27,871 nucleotides of DNA from Chrysochromulina tobinii (lineage: Eukaryota > Haptophyta > Prymnesiales > Chrysochromulinaceae). The stretch lies in NCBI GenBank assembly GCA_001275005.1, contig JWZX01002337.1, forward strand, positions 1 to 27,871, in the 5' to 3' direction. Both the position numbers and the translations under genes were made by a program. Below the pieces are notes generated by a model. That model was not told the origin of the DNA, did not search any database, and was given only the letters and a program-made list of their open reading frames with translations. Each line of letters starts with the position of its first letter. The first letter of the stretch is position 1. Shown here piece after piece: positions 24,150 through 27,871 of the stretch.

Positions 24150-27100
24150 CTGTGTGTTTGCCGCGATGTTCGAGGGTAAATACCCAACGTATGGCGGTGA
24201 GGGCGCAGGCGGAGGCAACGGCCGCGGGGGCGGTGGATTGCCGCAGCCCGCAACGTCCGAGTTGAACGGGCACCAGACAAGGCACGACGCGCTGTTCGCC
24301 GTCGAGTCGATACACGCGCTGCCCAGGCTGCCGGGGAAGTGCATCGCCTTCTGCTCCAACTCGGCGCCCAAGTCGAACACGCGAACGAACGACGAGCTGG
24401 GCGCGCCGTTCCACGACCAGATCGAGAATGAGCGAGCGCCCACCGAAGTGTGCCCGCCCTTGATGCCGTGGCCCACGTGGGTCGTCTGCGCCGCCGTGTA
24501 CCACTCCGTCGTGAAGAGGGCGGTGGCGGCAGGGCACGTCTTGGGGTCGCCGAAGTCCTCCCCAAATTTGTTCATGACGCCGCCCTGGTTGCCCCAGTGC
24601 TGCGACCAGCGGACGTAGATGTCGCAGCGCGGGGCCGGAGCCGCACAATCAACGCAGTTCACGGTCGCGCACTTCCGCTTGAGGAAGCACTCGTGATAGC
24701 CATCCTCGAACTCGTACGACCAGTAGTCGCACTGAGCGTTTGCGGCACACCGCCGGCGGCACGCGACGGGGCCGCTGAGCGTCGGGTACACGACCGTGGC
24801 GCCCGTGTACCAGCTGGGGAAGGCGAGGTTGGCGGGGATCGGGATGGCGCTGGTGCACGGGGCAAAGGCGGAGCATCCGACGGTGATGTGACAGGCATAG
24901 CCCCACGGGGCGGCGCCGCCGGCGGTTTCGGGGATGCCCACGATCGCCCTCTTCGGAGTGGCCAGAGTGAGCGCAAACTGACCCGCACGGTTGAGGCAGT
25001 TGACTGAGAACTCATCCGTGACTGCGTAGCCGCACTCGGGGTGGGAGCAGACATCGTAGACATCGGTGGCGCCGCCGTAGTCGGCGTCGGCGCCGTAGTA
25101 CACGCACTCGAACGACGCGGCGCTGTTGCCCGCGGCCATCTGCCACGCCTCGCAAATTTGGGTGCCGCACGCGTTCGCGACATAGTCCGAGGGCATGAAC
25201 GCGGTCGTCGTCAGGCGGCCGAGCTGCTCATTCGCTTTGATGGTGCACGTCGTGGCGTTGATGGAGGCCGTGCGGATCTCCTCGCCCGCAAAGCTGCCGA
25301 AGACGCCGATTAGGTCCATACCATCGCGCGAGTCGCCCTCGTTGGCAGTGATGAAGTAGTACAGCCCGTCCTGGGTCCAGGCTGAGATCACGTCGGGCTG
25401 GTACATGCCGTACGACTTGGTGGCCGAGTTGGTGCCCCAGCCCGATCGGATGAAGATGCCGTTGTCCCTGTCCGAGGCGCCCATGGTCATCTCCTTGTAG
25501 CCGTAGCCCTCCATGCGAACGCGAACGTACTTGCGCAAGGTCACGTCGAAGACGATATTCACGCAGCTGACAATGAAGAATCGACCGCCCGCGGTGAAGA
25601 CGCCGCTCTCGGGCTGCACGTCGGCACTGACCGAGTCGCCGGACGGGCCGTAGAGGCGCACGTCGAGCATGCGGTACTGCTGTGCCGTGAGGAAGCCCGG
25701 GTACGACCCCGTCGCAGCGGGGACAAAGTTGGTCGAGTTGACTTGGTACACCGTGCAGTCGATGGCGACCGAGCCAATGTTTGGAGTCAGCTGGCACATG
25801 GTCATCAAGCCCCGCTGGTTGAGCGCCACGTGCCGGCTGAAGCTGATTAGGGGCTTGTTCAGGTAGGCGGACGTGCAGCGGCCCTGCGCGACCTGGCCAG
25901 GGCTTAGGCCAGGGCCGCACAGCTCGATGGCATTCGAGCCCGTCTCGATGCATGCGACAGAGGTGCCGAAGGTGTTGATGGCCTCGGGCTGGCCGTTTGC
26001 ACGGGGGATGAGAGTAAGCTGCAACGGGAGGACACCTGTCGGGACACCCGTCGCGCTGTTCACGATGGCACCCTTTGCGATGGCGCCGTTCACTGTCACG
26101 CGGAGCATGGGTGCGTAACCGCATGGGCTGGCCCAGCCGCCGTAATCCATGTTCTGGTAGATGCAGGACGTCACCTGGCAGTACGGGCGGAGGTTGGCGG
26201 CGACGTTAAAAGTGCCAATCTTGTTCCAGGCTCCGGTCTGGTAGTCGCCGACCCACCTGAGCCGGTAGACGGGTGAGCCCGGGGCCGGTGCGCCCACGCC
26301 CGTGGGGCAGGTGAAGCTGCCACTGACAAAGCCCAGGCAATTGGGCAGGTTGAAGAACGACCAGCCATCAAGCCAGTTGACGCGGCCGAATGCGCCCTTG
26401 TACGTGGTCGCGCTGAAGAAGTCGTCGACGTGCGGCACCAGGTCGCCGTTCGAGTACGCTGCCGAGCCGCCCGCGGGGCGCGGGTCGATCAGACTCGTGC
26501 TGGTCTCGGTGAACGTGCCTCCAGAGATGAAGGTAGGCGCCGAGCCTGTGCATGGCGACACAATTTGGAAGCCGGCGGTGGGGCTCTGGATGATGTTGTT
26601 CGACGAGAAGAACAGGTACATGTCCAGCGACGCCGACTCCGGCGGCAGCACCGACACAAGGAAGCACTCGTGGTAGCCATCCTCGAACTCGTACGACCAG
26701 TAGTCGCACTGAGCGTTGGCGGCGCACCGCAGGCGGCACGCGACGGGGCCATTGAGCGTCGGGTCCACGGCAGTGGCGCCCGTGTACCAGCTGGGGAAGT
26801 CGAATTTGGCGGGGATCGGGATGGCGGAGGCGCACGGGGAGAAGGCGTAGCATCCCACTGTGAAGTTGCGGGCATAGCCCCACGGGGCGGCGCCGCCGGC
26901 GGTTTCTGTGGTGCCCACTTTCGCCAACTTCGGAGTGGCCGGAGTGAGCGTGAACTGGCCCGCACGGTTGAAGCAGTTGATGGAAAACTCAACCATCACT
27001 GCAGAGCCGCAATCGGGGTGGGAGCGGATGTTGTAGGCATTGGTGCCGCCGCCATAGTCGGCGCTGTAGTACACACACTCGAACGACGTGGCGCAGTTGC

Positions 27101-27299
27101 CTGCGGCCATCTGCCACGCCTCGCAAAGCTGGGTGCCGCACGCGTTCGTGACATTGTCCGAGGGCATGAACGGGGTCGTCGACAGGTGGACGGGCTGCGC
27201 ATCCGCTTTGCAGCCGTTGGTGCACGTCGTGCCGGCGATGGAGGTGTGATGACTGTTCGAAATGCTGACCGAGGCCGCCGCGAGGAGCGCTGACAACAT
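24150..27299 (-). CDS. Secreted two-repeat PAN-like / choice-of-anchor-I-like protein
   Basis: About 1,050 residues without an intron, starting with a plausible signal peptide (MLSALLAAASVSISNS). Two copies of a roughly 190-residue Cys-rich block occur at residues about 30-215 and 700-885: PFMPSDNVTNACGTQLCEAW / AFMPSDYVANACGTQICEAW, then AGGAAPWGYA, then a PAN/apple-like end, ACRLRCAANAQCDYWSYEFE. Between them lies DPRPAGGSAAYSN...FSATTYKGAFG and, at about 640-690, SYGMYQPDVISAW and YFITANEGDSRDG, which match the choice-of-anchor I beta-propeller family but form only a fragment of it. The C-terminal part (RWSQHWGNQGG, FSIWSWNGA) is not recognised and ends in NPPPPRPLPPPAPSPP, a wall-type Pro-rich linker. 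An extracellular or cell-surface role is inferred. The frame continues into the armadillo block, so the true C-terminus is not known. Confidence 0.65.
24660..25260 (-). repeat. Second copy of the Cys-rich block
   Basis: This stretch matches 26665-27245 closely at the DNA level, for example gaagcactcgtgatagccat versus gaagcactcgtggtagccat and long shared runs around ccagtagtcgcactgagcgt. It is an internal duplication within one gene, with about 1.4 kb of unrelated sequence between the copies. Confidence 0.85.
26665..27245 (-). repeat. First copy of the Cys-rich block
   Basis: Partner of 24660-25260, encoding residues about 20-210 of the secreted protein. Confidence 0.85.
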
Positions 27300-27871
27300 G
27301 TGATGGGGCGCCGACGGTGTGGTCTCAAAACTCGTTGATTAACAAAGTCCCAGGATTTTTTGGAATGAAGTTCAATTGTCGCAAACAAAGTTTGATCTCC
27401 AACAAAATCTCCATACACCCATTTTGCAAAATATATTGCATGCCAAGGCGGCGACGGCGGCGGTGGAGAGGGTGGTGGCCGCGTGGGCGAGGGCAGAGGA
27501 GGAGGCGGCGGCGTCGAGGGTGGCGGCGGCGGTGGCGAAGAAGGCGGGAGCGGTGGTGGGGAGGGCGCTGGCGGAGGCAGTGAGGTGGCGGCGGCGGCGA
27601 GTGTGAGGGAGGCGGCAGCGAGGGCGGCGGTGGCGAGGGCGGCGGTGGCGAGGGCGGCGGTGGCGAGGGCGGCGGTGGCGAGGGCGGCAGTGGCGAGGGC
27701 GGCAGTGGTGGCGGCAAGGGCAGAGACGGTGATGGCGATGGAGGGGGTGACAGAGGTTGCGAAGGTGGAGTTGGCAACGGTGGCGGTGAAGGCGGGGGAG
27801 GACTCGGGGGAGGCGAGGGTGGTGGGGGCAGGGGTGTTGGTGATGGGCTGATGGCGGTGGAGGCGAGGGGG
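27300..27871 (-). other. Upstream region and Pro-rich microsatellite-like edge
   Basis: 27300-27440 is AT-richer and may hold the promoter of the secreted protein gene. From about 27450 to the window end the plus strand is a purine/GGC-rich low-complexity run; at 27630-27710 it is about seven 12-bp units ggcggtggcgag. On the minus strand one frame reads SPPPPSPPPPSPPPP, as in hydroxyproline-rich wall proteins, so this could be the 3' part of a gene entering from the right or an extra 5' exon. I cannot define a gene. Confidence 0.4.

Noticed and set aside
27317-27851. Plus-strand Gly/Arg- and Ala-rich frames at the right edge
   Set aside because: Pure low complexity from a ggcggtggcgag microsatellite. 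The minus-strand Pro-rich reading is more lifelike but cannot be closed into a gene.
27317-27871. tRNA or other structured RNA gene in the AT-richer edge
   Set aside because: No cloverleaf-type pairing or box A/B pattern could be made out by eye.

Overview
The window is a GC-rich nuclear segment of a single-celled eukaryote, most likely a microalga with a red-derived secondary plastid (a haptophyte is my first guess; a pelagophyte or dinoflagellate is not excluded). The evidence is lineage-style rather than a database match: spliceosomal introns, an intron-light secreted ShK protein, arrays of AP2 domains, a RAP-domain protein with OPR-like repeats, a MOT2-type transporter with a plastid-leader-like N-terminus, and introner-like introns. 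There is no operon structure and I found no tRNA, rRNA or CRISPR.

Layout. 439-1536 (-): secreted ShK-type protein. 1948-3726 (-): two-exon MFS transporter of the molybdate-anion (MOT2/MFSD5) type, divergent from 3855-6002 (+), an HTTM-like multi-pass membrane protein. 6354-9663 (+): Tudor-like domain, seven AP2 domains and a C-terminal RING finger, interrupted by one frameshift. 10147-12018 (-): RAP-domain protein with eight 37-residue repeats. 6095-6216 and 12364-12486 hold two copies of one intergenic element.

12752-27299 (-) is the remarkable part. Reading 5' to 3' on the minus strand there is a secreted two-repeat PAN-like protein (27299 to 24150), then a 14-exon armadillo-repeat block (24149 to 19131), then 16 exons of pyruvate carboxylase (18905 to 13213), then an Arg/Lys/Glu-rich tail exon ending in a stop (13021 to 12752). 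All 30 inferred introns keep the frame open, giving a single reading of about 2,970 codons. These parts are unrelated by function. The carboxylase lacks its first roughly 170 residues and its biotin-carrier domain, and both losses fall inside repeat-filled introns. Either introner-type introns recombined and made a chimeric gene, or the assembly joined different loci through the shared intron repeats.

The introns come in two families. Class I introns are short (mostly 73-154 nt) and share a GC-rich core ending CTTCCCCACAG. Class II introns are minisatellites of about 10-13 bp units built on ATCA and ending in a shared acceptor, TGATTGCCTCCCTCATCAG. In many introns the first bases repeat the first bases of the next exon (up to 33 bp), and exon-intron junctions are copied inside the introns. 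I read this as intron birth and growth by duplication at AG|GT sites. All boundaries are inferred from protein continuity and splice consensus; no transcript data were available.
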